Shown: positions 41,604-50,828 of the stretch, piece after piece | Layout of the letters: the number at the start of each line of letters is the position of its first letter | Position numbering within the stretch: position 1 is the stretch's first letter | DNA from: G963663735 sp963663735 | Lineage (GTDB): Bacteria > Acidobacteriota > UBA6911 > RPQK01 > JAPXNP01 | DNA length: 64,000 bases | Direction: 5' to 3' | Assembly (NCBI GenBank): GCA_963663735.2 | Contig: CAXXHN010000002.1 | Coordinates: 682,001-746,000, forward strand | Notes under the pieces: generated by a model | What the model saw: the letters and a program-made list of their open reading frames with translations, nothing else | What the model was told of the DNA's origin: nothing | The model's database searches: none | Translations under genes and position numbers: made by a program

Positions 41604-43544
41604 TTACCTCTCGGTATCTTGCCCGTTTTTGATTCCGTCTTCTTGAGGCGGAAGTTTCCAGTGTGCTCCCAAGTCTACCCACTCTATGAACATCCTTTGT
41701 TCTTCAGGCGTCAGGGAGACGGGGCCGTGGTTTGTATTATTGTAGCTCTTTATTTGGGCAGGGTCCCATTTTTGGGAAGTGTTTTTTCCCAGAATATGCC
41801 AGATCAGGGGGCTTGTTCTGGCTACTCCCGGATGCACGTAACCACCACCTTCCGAGGCTGAACCGGGCGAAGCGGCTGTCAGGGTTTCATAGAGCTGACG
41901 GGATTTTTCAACACTATTTTTAGCCGCTGGCAGGTAAACCACGTGATTGGAACCCTCGCCATGGCAGGCTGCGGTTGAGCAGTGCTTCTCTATAAGCGGA
42001 AGCAGGTTTTCGAGAAAGGATATGGAGCGCCTTCTTGCAGGGGGAAGAGTCAGTTTTGCCGGATTTCTGGTCACCGCGTCAACCATACGGTTCTGGGGTA
42101 CCAGTTCGGGGTCCTCGTGGCAGCCTATGCAACCCCTAGGTTCATGGTTACGGACCCAGATCCATGTTCCCGATCGCAGGGACATCCCATTATTGTCTAT
42201 AATTTGGGCTTTAATGGGAATATTGGCAGGAACCTCAACGAAGAAGGATCCATCAGGGCTGATATCGGTTTCTCCAAGAATCCTGCTGTTAAGCAATTCA
42301 TCTTCATCCCCGGCAGCGGAGGTTCCAGGAATGCCTTCCAGAAAGCGGATTTTCCTGGCATCCTTCATTATGTTTTCACTGAACTCATCAGAGTCTGAGT
42401 TTCGGATATCAAGGCAGTAAAACTGGCCGTTTGGATCCTTTGCATTTACCACACTTGATCTCCCGTCCGGAATCGGCCGTTCCACTACGGCAACAGCCTG
42501 CAGGAGATGGTAGCGTGCATCCGAGATCAAGGGTTCGACTGTCCCGTTTGTCGGGTCAAGCCTGAAAATATCATGGTTACCGGTGCCGTCAGCCGGACGG
42601 CGGGAAACCATGACTCTGCCATCAGGAAGCGCCGAGGGGGAGTGATACAATCCGGGTTCGGTATCCAGGGGTAGATAGGATTTTAGAAATCTATTCAAGC
42701 GAATACCTGCCAGATCTCCGGATCCATCCCAGGGAAGCGAATTACTTTCGATAAACAGGACCAGGTTATCCGTGGTTATCGTCGCCATGTGCTTGATAAG
42801 CTTACCCTGTCTGTTGAAAAGGGAGATGTCCGTACCATCAGAATTAATCGAAAAAAGATCAATTTCTCCCCTGGGCCCGTGCTGGGGGAGGTTCCTCTGC
42901 CATGCTGAATAGAGAATTCGGCCGTCCGGGATCATGAGTGGTCCGAAGTCATGCGAGGGATTGTAGGTGAGCCGCTGCATTCCGGTTCCATCAAGATTAC
43001 AGGAATAAAGGTTCGTGGAGCGCAGTCCACCATACTCGGAAAGTTCGCCAGACTCATCGCTGATAAAAGCCAGCGTATACCAGGGTCCTGGTGAGACTAT
43101 GGTGTAAAAGGTGGACATGTACTTGGGACTTCTGCAGTTTCCAAAATCCCGGGTAACCTGCCGTACTGAACCAGCCGCCAGGTCAGCTTCGAAGATATTC
43201 CAGTTATCTGCTTCAGCAATCTTGCCGGAAAAAAGAATCCGTTTCCCGTCAAAGGAGACCTCAGGGTCACAGGCACTGCTGAAGCCGGTGGAAATCACCC
43301 TGAACTCACCATTACGGTTGAGAAGTACAAGTTGTGAGCCTTCGTAGAAATCGGAGGGAATCATGCCCTCAGCCCTGGCATTCCCGAACCACTGGGCCGC
43401 ATCTAGGGGAACCCGGGTGTAAATCACCGGATATCCAAGTTCAGCACCGTAGACGGCTGACGCAAAAATGGTGACCAACCCCAGTGAAAGCAACAGTTTA
43501 GATATTGACGAAATAAGATTCTTTCTTATTGATTTTCTGAACAA
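41604..43544 (-). CDS. exported HzsA-like (hydrazine synthase alpha-related) haem protein
   Basis: The 646-residue protein has a signal peptide (about 1-33). A long WD/TolB-like propeller follows (VISTGFSSACDPEVSFDGKR, LYSCNLDGTGMQRLTYNP, GRILYSAW). The C-terminal domain has one classic haem site, CIGCH (about residue 478), and a CX4CH site, CSTAACH (about 540). The order and the WVRNHEPRGCIGCHEDPE segment match HzsA-related proteins found widely in PVC bacteria that do not make hydrazine. No HzsB or HzsC partner is present, so hydrazine synthesis is unlikely. It lies 51 bases after the symporter gene. Confidence 0.83.
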   Translation of the reverse strand: MFRKSIRKNLISSISKLLLSLGLVTIFASAVYGAELGYPVIYTRVPLDAAQWFGNARAEGMIPSDFYEGSQLVLLNRNGEFRVISTGFSSACDPEVSFDGKRILFSGKIAEADNWNIFEADLAAGSVRQVTRDFGNCRSPKYMSTFYTIVSPGPWYTLAFISDESGELSEYGGLRSTNLYSCNLDGTGMQRLTYNPSHDFGPLMIPDGRILYSAWQRNLPQHGPRGEIDLFSINSDGTDISLFNRQGKLIKHMATITTDNLVLFIESNSLPWDGSGDLAGIRLNRFLKSYLPLDTEPGLYHSPSALPDGRVMVSRRPADGTGNHDIFRLDPTNGTVEPLISDARYHLLQAVAVVERPIPDGRSSVVNAKDPNGQFYCLDIRNSDSDEFSENIMKDARKIRFLEGIPGTSAAGDEDELLNSRILGETDISPDGSFFVEVPANIPIKAQIIDNNGMSLRSGTWIWVRNHEPRGCIGCHEDPELVPQNRMVDAVTRNPAKLTLPPARRRSISFLENLLPLIEKHCSTAACHGEGSNHVVYLPAAKNSVEKSRQLYETLTAASPGSASEGGGYVHPGVARTSPLIWHILGKNTSQKWDPAQIKSYNNTNHGPVSLTPEEQRMFIEWVDLGAHWKLPPQEDGIKNGQDTER

Positions 43545-43595
43545 TGAGCAGAGTTCCTTGCAAGTTAATGTTTTCTGTTCTGTGTACCAGGCCAG

Positions 43596-45041
43596 TCATT
43601 TTCTTTTAAATAATACTATAATTTCGGGTAATAATAAACCGGTAACCAGGGTGACTGAAGAACCGATCAGGACATACCATGTCCAGGCTATTCCGGGATT
43701 CAGTCCAACTAAAACCATGACAGCCAGGCCGGTGATCATCGCGAATAATCCCACATTCTGGCTGGTGCCTTTTCTCAGGATTCCCAGCAGGAATATTCCC
43801 AGTACGCTCCCCATGGTGAAGCTGGTAATTGTCAATGCAGCCTGAAGGACTTCTTCTCCCCAACCTTTAGCGAGAAAGGAAACCAGTATAAGTATTACAC
43901 CCCAACCGAGTGTGCAGATCCTGGAAACCTTGAGGTAGTGGGCATCCGGAGCATTCCTACAAATAAAAGAGCGGTAGTAATCGTTCATTGAAGAGGAAGA
44001 GAGGGAATTGAGGGAACCGCTGAGGGTGGACATTGCGGCAGCAAATATCGCGGCAATTATCAATCCTGAGACCCCGGACGGCATTTCTTCGACAATGAAT
44101 ATGGGAAAGATCCGGTTGATCTGGTCAAGTTCCTGTCCGAGAGGAAAATGCTGATAAAAAACGAAAAGCATTAAGCCGATGACCAGGAAAAGGAGGAACT
44201 GGAAAATTACGATTACGCCGCTGACTATCAGGGCCAGCTGGCTTTTTTTCTGGTTTCCGCAGGCCAGGTAACGCTGCACCATCAGCTGGTCAGTTCCGTG
44301 GGAGGAAAAAGTAATGAAAGCTCCGCCGATAATTCCGCCCAGGATGGTATAGGGATCTGCCAGGTCCCAGCTGAAATTGAAAAATGCGAACTTGTCTGCC
44401 GGAGCTGCCACAGCCACCACTTCGGTCCATCCTCCCGGAATTCGTCCCAGGATCACCCAGAAGGCCAGTAATGCGCCGCCGATATAAATGACCAGCTGAA
44501 CAAAATCGTTCCATATAACAGCTGTCATTCCCCCATAAAAAGTGTAAAAGATGGTTACCGCGCCGATGATGGCAATGGTCCAGGTGTCGGATATGCCGGT
44601 TACCACGCTTAGCACCAGGGCAGTGGCGAATAACCTGACACCATCCGCCAGGGTGCGGCTTATCTGAAAAATAAACGCCGCGAAGTTTTTTACCCTGGGC
44701 CCGAATTGGTTATTCAGGATTTCATAAGCGCTTTGGATATCACCTTTGAAATAGCCGGGAATCAATACCGTGCTTACCAGGACCTTGCCGATTAAATATC
44801 CTATAGCCAGCTGGAGGAAGGTGATGTTCCCGGTATAGGCGATCGCGGGGGCACCGATAAATGTGAGGGTGCTGGTTTCAGTGGCCACAATGGAAAAGGA
44901 TATCGCCCACCAGGGCATATCCTTGCCGCCCAGGAAATAGTCATTGATATTTTTTTGACCACGTCCGACAAGTGTTCCGAAAGCGGCGGTCGCAACCAGG
45001 TAAATCGCAAGAACTGTATAGTCTAAGCCGGTGAATCCCAT
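43596..45041 (-). CDS. sodium:solute symporter (SSS family)
   Basis: The 481-residue membrane protein has about thirteen hydrophobic helices and the SSS signature pattern (GGKDMPWWAISFSIVATETS near residue 37, AAAMSTLSGSLNSLSSSSMNDYY near 335, split here only to name it). It should import a sugar, carboxylate or similar solute with Na+. The substrate is not readable. It sits between the TPR gene and the HzsA-like gene on the same strand. No strong ribosome site precedes its ATG. Confidence 0.92.
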   Translation of the reverse strand: MGFTGLDYTVLAIYLVATAAFGTLVGRGQKNINDYFLGGKDMPWWAISFSIVATETSTLTFIGAPAIAYTGNITFLQLAIGYLIGKVLVSTVLIPGYFKGDIQSAYEILNNQFGPRVKNFAAFIFQISRTLADGVRLFATALVLSVVTGISDTWTIAIIGAVTIFYTFYGGMTAVIWNDFVQLVIYIGGALLAFWVILGRIPGGWTEVVAVAAPADKFAFFNFSWDLADPYTILGGIIGGAFITFSSHGTDQLMVQRYLACGNQKKSQLALIVSGVIVIFQFLLFLVIGLMLFVFYQHFPLGQELDQINRIFPIFIVEEMPSGVSGLIIAAIFAAAMSTLSGSLNSLSSSSMNDYYRSFICRNAPDAHYLKVSRICTLGWGVILILVSFLAKGWGEEVLQAALTITSFTMGSVLGIFLLGILRKGTSQNVGLFAMITGLAVMVLVGLNPGIAWTWYVLIGSSVTLVTGLLLPEIIVLFKRK

Positions 45042-45170
45042 GGGAAGGCATTCTATAATACAGGGATGCCATAGTAAATGAATACAATTAGCCTGAAGCC
45101 TGCCAATTCACGATTCAAGAATATTGATAGGAACGGTCTGGAGATATTAAGCAGGTCAAAAAAACTCTGG

Positions 45171-46421
45171 TCAGTTCAATCCGATTTTTATTTCCCTGGC
45201 GTCGGCAAGAGCCTGCCGCACCTGTTCAGTTTTAGGATCATCGGGGAAGAAAACCAGGAAATCCTCCAGTTCCAGGATCATGGAGTCAAAATCTTCAAGT
45301 ACCCGGTAAATTTCCGCGCGCAGGAGTTGTGGCTGGGTAAAATGGGCTGGTTCCAGTGCCTTCACTTTCGCAAGTTGATCGGCTGCATTTTCCATATCAC
45401 CCAGTTGAAAAAACGACATGGCCAGGTTATATCTGGCCTGCGGATCCTGGGGGCGTACCTTAACCGCCAGTTTATGATAGGTGACAGCCTCGGCGGCTTC
45501 TCCATTGTTTAAAAGGATTGTCCCCAGATTGGAAAGGGAACGGTAGGAATAAGGATCTGCTTTGAGGGCCATCCTGAAAGCCTTTTCAGCTTCCTCCATA
45601 TCGCTCCGGGAAAAGTAGATAAGTCCCATTTTTTCAAACGCTTCAGTAAATCCTTCATCCCGTTTAATTGCGATGGACAGGTGAACCAGGGCATCATCCA
45701 GCTTTGCGTTATCCATAGCCTTAACACCCCTTTCATAATCGGCTCTGGATTTGTCTGAAATTGATTCTGGATTGTAATGATCCTTTAGCAGCCTGCTTTC
45801 TTCAGGGTTGGAAGGAGTAAAAGAATATGTAAATTCAAGTTCATTCCTGCTGTTAGAAGAAACCAGGTCAAGTTTTTTTACCACCGGGGTATACCCCGGA
45901 ACCGCAATGGTAATTTCATATTCCCCTGGAGCAATACTTTCAAATCTGAAGGCTCCTTTGTCCGTAATCCGGGCTCTGGTAATTCCTTTTTCTCTGGCTT
46001 CCCTGAGAAAGATAAGCGGGATGATTTCGGTGTAGCTGGTGCTTTCACGCCAGTATATCTGTTTCAGCGAGCTTACTTCGCCTGTTCCGCCAAATATATC
46101 CCTTCCCCGGATGCCTTTGTCCAGGCTGCCGGCAGTTTTACCAACCGGGGCTTCAACAGTTTCAAAGGAAGGGACCCTTACTTTGCGTAGGATTTTTCCC
46201 CCGTCAACCAGCTTTATCTGCCCTTTCAGCGTTACTGTTCCCGGCAGGTCCGATCCTTCTCCAAAACTGTATTTTGTCATAACACCAAAAAGCAGCAGCA
46301 GGGTGAAAACGAACAGGCATAGAATCCTGTTGGTCTGCGCAGGGCCAGACGGAACTTCCTGGGGCCTGTTTTTTTTCGAATAGAGAATTCTGAATCTTTC
46401 CAAACTATCTGATTTGTTCAT
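45171..46421 (-). CDS. membrane-anchored TPR protein with carboxypeptidase-regulatory-like domain
   Basis: The protein begins with a cytoplasmic tail, one hydrophobic anchor (ILCLFVFTLLLLFGVMT, about 33-49) and then a beta-sandwich like the carboxypeptidase regulatory domain (GTVTLKGQIKLVDGGK, IAPGEYEITIAVPGYTPVVKKL). After that come about five TPR-like helical pairs (DALVHLSIAIKRDEGFTEAF, AEKAFRMALKADPYSYRSLS, EAVTYHKLAVKVRPQDPQAR). Such proteins bridge assemblies, so it may organise the exported redox proteins encoded after it. ATG 46421 has GGTGA six bases upstream; a further ATG at 46565 would add 48 residues without a ribosome site. Confidence 0.82.
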   Translation of the reverse strand: MNKSDSLERFRILYSKKNRPQEVPSGPAQTNRILCLFVFTLLLLFGVMTKYSFGEGSDLPGTVTLKGQIKLVDGGKILRKVRVPSFETVEAPVGKTAGSLDKGIRGRDIFGGTGEVSSLKQIYWRESTSYTEIIPLIFLREAREKGITRARITDKGAFRFESIAPGEYEITIAVPGYTPVVKKLDLVSSNSRNELEFTYSFTPSNPEESRLLKDHYNPESISDKSRADYERGVKAMDNAKLDDALVHLSIAIKRDEGFTEAFEKMGLIYFSRSDMEEAEKAFRMALKADPYSYRSLSNLGTILLNNGEAAEAVTYHKLAVKVRPQDPQARYNLAMSFFQLGDMENAADQLAKVKALEPAHFTQPQLLRAEIYRVLEDFDSMILELEDFLVFFPDDPKTEQVRQALADAREIKIGLN

Positions 46422-46855
46422 GGTGTTCACCGAATCGCCATCATGACTGTCAAGAGATTCTGACTCTGTTTCAGGCCCAGCGGGTGAGGCTAAACCTTGG
46501 AAGGGCAAGTTTGTATTCAATACGCACCTGGAAAATGATACGGAAAAAAACTTGCTTCGTTTCATAGCAAAGCTAAAACCAGCCGTTGCCCGAACAGATA
46601 TCAGATCCGCTTTGGATGGCAGTGCAAAATATGAACTGCAGTTATCTGGTAATGTTATAACAGATAAATATAAGTTACTATTACTATTGTTTTAGAAGAG
46701 ATTTGAATCCCTGAAAGCATATACCTTACCTTGAAGGAGTAATTGAAACTCTGGTATATCCAGAAACAACAGGGATGAGCCGTGGCAATGCTCCCGGATC
46801 AATAGCTGAAAAAATGAGTACGTGGTACAAAACAGGAAATCTGAAAGGAAAATAA
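46422..46855. other. divergent regulatory region between TPR operon and aldolase genes
   Basis: This AT-rich spacer holds the start regions of both divergent transcription units. The inverted repeat at 46642-46667 is its clearest element. If the ATG at 46565 is used, the first 144 bases here are coding. No RNA gene is recognised. Confidence 0.4.
46642..46667. promoter_or_regulatory. inverted repeat TTATCTG-N12-CAGATAA
   Basis: A perfect 7-bp inverted repeat with a 12-base AT-rich centre lies between the divergent eight-gene cluster and the aldolase/kinase pair. It could be an operator shared by both units. Confidence 0.35.
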
Positions 46856-47716
46856 ATGAGTCTGGTTAACCTTAACAGCGTTCTGGCTCCTGCTTTTAGC
46901 AAGGGGTATGGGGTAGGTTCCTTTAATGTAATAAATTCGAGTTTTGTTGAGGCTGTGATCCGGGCGGCTGAAAACAGGAAGTCACCTGTTATCGTGAGCT
47001 TGGCAGAAGTCCATTTTCAGTACGCCGATATCCGTTCTATCGCGGCTTGTACCAGGCTGCTGGCGGAAGAATCCTCTGTTCCAGTTGTCCTTAACCTTGA
47101 TCACGGACTGTCTTTTGAGTCAACAGCCAGGGCAGTCCGTTATGGTTTCACTTCTGTAATGTTTGATGGTTCGCGCCTTGATTATGACGAAAATATCCGG
47201 CAGACCAGGGAAATTGTAAGGATGTGCCGCCAGGTTGGAATATCCGTGGAAGCTGAACTGGGAGCAGTTGGAGGGGCTGAGGCGGGAGATTCCGGGGGGA
47301 CTGCAGATCCAACACTTTTTACTGATCCAGTGCAGGCTGGAGATTATGTCAGAAAAACCGGGATTGACGCCCTGGCCGTGGCGATCGGGAATGTTCACGG
47401 AAAATACAAGGGAGATCCTTGCCTGGATTTTGAAAGGCTATCAGCAATAAAAAATCGCGCTGGAATTCCTCTGGTGCTGCATGGGGGATCCGGTATCTCG
47501 GATGATGATTTTCGCAGAGCTATTAAATGCGGGATCGCCAAGGTAAATTTTTATACGGAGATGGCCCGAAAGGCACTGGTTGGATCAGAAGAGTATTTAA
47601 AAAATGTCAGCAACTATTACAATAGCTTTGACGGCATGAACCAGGTTATAAGGGACACAGTCAGGGAGGTTGTGGAGGAGCGGATTGAGGTATTTGGAGG
47701 CAGTGGTAAAGCCTGA
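46856..47716 (+). CDS. class II (zinc) fructose/tagatose-bisphosphate aldolase family protein
   Basis: The 286-residue enzyme cleaves a ketose 1,6-bisphosphate to dihydroxyacetone phosphate and an aldehyde phosphate. Zinc-site blocks are NLDHGLSF (about 82), AIGNVHGKYKG (about 178) and VLHGGSGIS (about 206). The usual VEAELGAVGGAEAGD loop near 131 is kept, and NFYTEM closes the barrel. It looks most like GatY/KbaY/FbaA. AAAGGA lies seven bases upstream. A PfkB-family kinase follows after 51 bases, which suggests a kinase-aldolase pathway for a specific sugar phosphate. Confidence 0.92.
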   Translation: MSLVNLNSVLAPAFSKGYGVGSFNVINSSFVEAVIRAAENRKSPVIVSLAEVHFQYADIRSIAACTRLLAEESSVPVVLNLDHGLSFESTARAVRYGFTSVMFDGSRLDYDENIRQTREIVRMCRQVGISVEAELGAVGGAEAGDSGGTADPTLFTDPVQAGDYVRKTGIDALAVAIGNVHGKYKGDPCLDFERLSAIKNRAGIPLVLHGGSGISDDDFRRAIKCGIAKVNFYTEMARKALVGSEEYLKNVSNYYNSFDGMNQVIRDTVREVVEERIEVFGGSGKA

Positions 47717-47767
47717 TAAATTTGTTTGTAAATATGCTTCCTGAACATTGACGGTTGGAGAGAATTG

Positions 47768-48826
47768 ATGAAAAGAAATGGGATTGCCGCAGCTGGAAAC
47801 CTGATTTGCGACAGGGTCAGGATTATAGATTCATGGCCTAAAGAAGGGACTCTTTCCACGGTTCTCCATGAAGAGAAAAGTACCGGAGGTTCTTCATGTA
47901 ATGTGCTGGTGGACCTGGCTAAACTTGAAGCCGGAATACCTCTCTATGCCTGCGGAATCCTGGGAGATGACACTGATGGAGTTTTTGTTACAGCAGCACT
48001 GGAAAAGCTGGGAATTGATACCTCCCATGTTTCTGTCCGGGAAGGTGTCAGTTCTTCTTATACCGATGTGATGACAGTTAAGGAAAGTGGACGTCGGACC
48101 TTTTTCCATTTTCGGGGGGCAAACGGCTGTTTGGACGTGGCAGATTTGCAGAACCTGGACGTTCCGGCCCGCATTGTTCACCTGGGATACCTGCTGCTTC
48201 TCGACCGGCTTGACAGTGATGACCCTGAGTTCGGAGTCAGGGCTGCCAGGGCTCTGCATGTTTTGCAGTCAGCAGGTTATGAGACTTCGGTTGATGTTGT
48301 TTCAGAAAACAGCGCCAGGTTCCAGCGGATTGTTACACCCTGCCTCCCCTATATCGACTATCTGATCCTTAATGAAATTGAAGCCGGAAACAGCACCGGA
48401 TGCAGGATCAGATCAGAGGATGACCAGGTAGACGAAGAGCAGGTTATCAAGGCTGCCGACATGCTCCTGGATGGAGGCGTCGGCCGGGTTGTGGCCATAC
48501 ATTTTCCGGAAGGAGCGTATGGGATAACTAAAGCAGGAGAAAAAGTGTTTGAACCATCCTTCCTGGTTGAGGATGAAGACATTGTCGGAACAGCTGGCGC
48601 GGGAGATGCTTTCTGCGCCGGGGTATTGTTCGGCCTCCATTCAGATTTCGGGCTTCGCCGATGCTTGCAACTCGGAAACGCGGCTGCCCGTTTTGTACTG
48701 GATGACACCACCTGTTCAGGCAGTGCGGGAACCCTGGCGGATATCTTGGATTATCTTGAGAGCAAACCCCGGCTGAGGTCTGATTCCTGCTGCCGGATTT
48801 TAGCGGGAAGATTTGGCGGAAACTAA
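47768..48826 (+). CDS. PfkB-family carbohydrate kinase
   Basis: The 352-residue ribokinase-like enzyme has the N-terminal signature region STGGSSCNVLVDLAKLE (about 40-56) and the C-terminal GTAGAGDAFCAGVLFGL (about 276), with the catalytic Asp in GAGD. PfkB members phosphorylate ribose, fructose, tagatose 6-phosphate or nucleosides. Next to a class II aldolase, a ketose or ketose-phosphate kinase is the natural guess. The ATG at 47768 has GGAG seven bases upstream. The extra HFRGANGCLDVADL stretch before the lid is usual in sugar kinases. Confidence 0.92.
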   Translation: MKRNGIAAAGNLICDRVRIIDSWPKEGTLSTVLHEEKSTGGSSCNVLVDLAKLEAGIPLYACGILGDDTDGVFVTAALEKLGIDTSHVSVREGVSSSYTDVMTVKESGRRTFFHFRGANGCLDVADLQNLDVPARIVHLGYLLLLDRLDSDDPEFGVRAARALHVLQSAGYETSVDVVSENSARFQRIVTPCLPYIDYLILNEIEAGNSTGCRIRSEDDQVDEEQVIKAADMLLDGGVGRVVAIHFPEGAYGITKAGEKVFEPSFLVEDEDIVGTAGAGDAFCAGVLFGLHSDFGLRRCLQLGNAAARFVLDDTTCSGSAGTLADILDYLESKPRLRSDSCCRILAGRFGGN

Positions 48827-48888
48827 CTGCCCGAAGCCATGCCCTATAGAAGAATCCAGGTAAGATTATTCAAGGAGGAACAAGTTTT

Positions 48889-49239
48889 ATGATTGTGAAG
48901 AGTATTGAAAGCGTCCCCTTGCAGGATGTGAAAATGGATGGAGCAAAGGATGTGAAGGTCAGGGTAGTTCTGGGGCCTGTCGATGAAGCCCCTACCTTTG
49001 CCATGCGGATTTTTGAGCTTGGTCCGGGAGGACATACTCCTTTTCATACCCATCCATTCGAACATGAAGCGGTGATTCTGGAAGGCAGAATTGCTTCAGT
49101 AAGCGAGGAAGGGAGCAAGGAACTCAAGGTCAGTGATGCTCTTCTGATTTATCCCGATGAAGCACACCAGTTCCGGAATCTTTCTGAAACGAAAACCGCA
49201 AGGTTCATGTGCCTTGTCCCGGTTGAATACCAGAAATAG
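48889..49239 (+). CDS. cupin domain protein
   Basis: The 116-residue protein is a single cupin_2 barrel. Motif 1 is GGHTPFHTHPFEHEAVILEG (about 44-63), with the metal ligands His, His, Glu and His. Motif 2 is YPDEAHQFRN (about 90). Such small cupins bind a metal and often a sugar or organic acid, and can be isomerases or sensors. The function is unknown. It starts 62 bases after the kinase, with AGGAGG upstream, and may belong to that unit. Confidence 0.88.
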   Translation: MIVKSIESVPLQDVKMDGAKDVKVRVVLGPVDEAPTFAMRIFELGPGGHTPFHTHPFEHEAVILEGRIASVSEEGSKELKVSDALLIYPDEAHQFRNLSETKTARFMCLVPVEYQK

Positions 49240-49374
49240 CTACAGTTTGCAGCCAACAGTGTTGCGGTTGAGATGGAAAGCATCGGCCGATGATCCAGGA
49301 TTCAGAAACAGGGGGACTCCCCCACCTCAATACCAGGTGCGAGAATCCCGCATCATAAATCTTGGATAAGGTAA

Positions 49375-49755
49375 CTATTCTGGTAACTTTTCTCCGACCA
49401 GGGGACGGATTTCCGTTACCTTGAAATTGACTATTGTGGATGGACCTTCGTCAGCACTTCCACGGAATGACCGTCTCAGCTCATCTACATCTTCGGGATC
49501 GTTGTTTTCTCCGATTTTTTCCAGGGTAAGCCTTATTCCCCGGTAGGCGGACTCTAATTCCATGAACATGTAGGCAGCCTTGGGATTGCTTTTAACATAT
49601 CCGTAACTCTTACGGGGGCGCATGATAAACCCGACCGTCTCATGGTCAATCACATGAGGTGCCGCATAAATTGCACAGTTTACGTTCCCCTGATCATCGG
49701 CAGTGGAAAGGATTCCGGTTCCCTCGGTATTTTCAAAATATTCTTCCAGTCTCAT
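49375..49755 (-). CDS. pyridoxamine 5'-phosphate oxidase-family protein
   Basis: The 126-residue protein is a small split-barrel of the PNPOx-like type. Recognisable parts are GILSTADDQGNVNCAIYAAPHV (about 15), IMRPRKSYGYVKSNPKAAYMF (about 45), each named only by their ends here, and a C-terminal strand VNFKVTEIRPLVGE. Family members bind FMN, F420 or haem. It is too small for true PdxH and lacks its phosphate site. The substrate is unknown. An AAGGAGAAA site lies directly before the ATG. Confidence 0.85.
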   Translation of the reverse strand: MRLEEYFENTEGTGILSTADDQGNVNCAIYAAPHVIDHETVGFIMRPRKSYGYVKSNPKAAYMFMELESAYRGIRLTLEKIGENNDPEDVDELRRSFRGSADEGPSTIVNFKVTEIRPLVGEKLPE

Positions 49756-49912
49756 GTTATTTTCTCCTTATTAAGATTTTACGTTTTCTAAACCAAATTT
49801 AATAATTTTTCAGTATTGTAAAGGCAGGTTCAACTCTCTGATGAATCAAACATACTTTTCAAAACATAATAAGCAGTAAAGTGTATAAAAGTTCCGATCT
49901 GAAAGGAAAAAA

Positions 49913-50494
49913 ATGGCATTTACTTTAAAAATTGGAGAAAAGGCACCAGATTTCAGGTTGCCGGCCACTGACGGCAATACCTATTCACTTAATGAATTTT
50001 CCTACGCACCGTTTTTGGTCGTTTTTTTCACATGCAATCACTGTCCCTATGTGATTGGCTCTGATGAAATTACACGGAAGACAGTTGAAAAATTCATCCC
50101 TCAAGGTGTCAAGTTTGTTGGGATTAATTCAAACAGTGTCAACACCTATGAAGAAGATTCATTTCCCCACATGGTCGCCAGGATGAAGGAACACAATTTT
50201 CCCTGGCTTTACCTGTATGATGCATCTCAGGAGACTGCCAGACGTTACGGAGCGCTTCGAACCCCCCATTTTTATGTGTTTGACAAGGAACGGAAACTTG
50301 TTTATACCGGCCGGGGGGTTGACAGCCCACGCGATACCAGTCGAATGACAGTCAATGATCTTGACCGTACCCTCTCCGAACTTCTCGAAGGGAAGCCGGT
50401 ATCTACTCCATTGACCAATCCGATTGGTTGCAATGTCAAGTGGGATGGCAAAGATGCGCACTGGATGCCCGGCGAAGCCTGTGACCTGATTTGA
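49913..50494 (+). CDS. thioredoxin-fold redoxin (AhpC/TSA-like)
   Basis: The 193-residue protein is of the thioredoxin-like family with the redox motif CNHCPYV (Cys42 and Cys45). The start is GEKAPDFRLPATDGNTY, then FVGINSNSVNTYEEDSF near 68 and a conserved RTPHFYVFDKERKLVYTG near 116. It has no signal peptide. It resembles a large group of bacterial thioredoxin/peroxiredoxin-like proteins of unknown partner. AAAGGA lies seven bases upstream. It stands alone, followed by a repeat-rich island. Confidence 0.88.
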   Translation: MAFTLKIGEKAPDFRLPATDGNTYSLNEFSYAPFLVVFFTCNHCPYVIGSDEITRKTVEKFIPQGVKFVGINSNSVNTYEEDSFPHMVARMKEHNFPWLYLYDASQETARRYGALRTPHFYVFDKERKLVYTGRGVDSPRDTSRMTVNDLDRTLSELLEGKPVSTPLTNPIGCNVKWDGKDAHWMPGEACDLI

Positions 50495-50828
50495 TTCAAG
50501 ATGGCAGATTCAAGATTCAAGATTCAAGATGAAGTTTGGGAGGACCGGTCAAGATTTTGCAAATCAGGGTCGAGTTTGGTTTTTTCCACCCAAATTGATC
50601 CAACATCATATATCGACACCCTATTGCCCTTACGATAAGACCCGTTAGTTCCGGCTATCTAATCTTGAATCTTGGATTTGATCAGGAAGAGCAATAGTTT
50701 GGTACCCCATTTGTTTAGCGATGTTTTGGATACAAAATCATCGTTTTTATCTGGATCTCAGTTCAAAAGCCGGAGTTGGCCTGACTGTGAAAATAAGAAA
50801 GACGTTTTTGCTGAAACCTCTGTTCAAA
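50495..50828. other. intergenic part of the REP/RAYT island, no gene seen
   Basis: Apart from the GATTCAA tandem units, this stretch shows no convincing gene. A plus-strand open frame starting here has no recognisable protein features. Confidence 0.4.
50507..50527 (+). repeat. three-copy 7-bp tandem repeat (GATTCAA)
   Basis: Three units run head to tail after the redoxin gene, with one more at 50493. Inverted copies (TTGAATC) occur at 50665-50671 and 51354-51360, so the island around the RAYT remnant is bracketed by this unit. Confidence 0.7.

Noticed and set aside
41604..43544. Hydrazine synthesis (anammox) locus
   Set aside because: Only an HzsA-like protein is present; no HzsB, HzsC or hydrazine dehydrogenase gene lies in the window.
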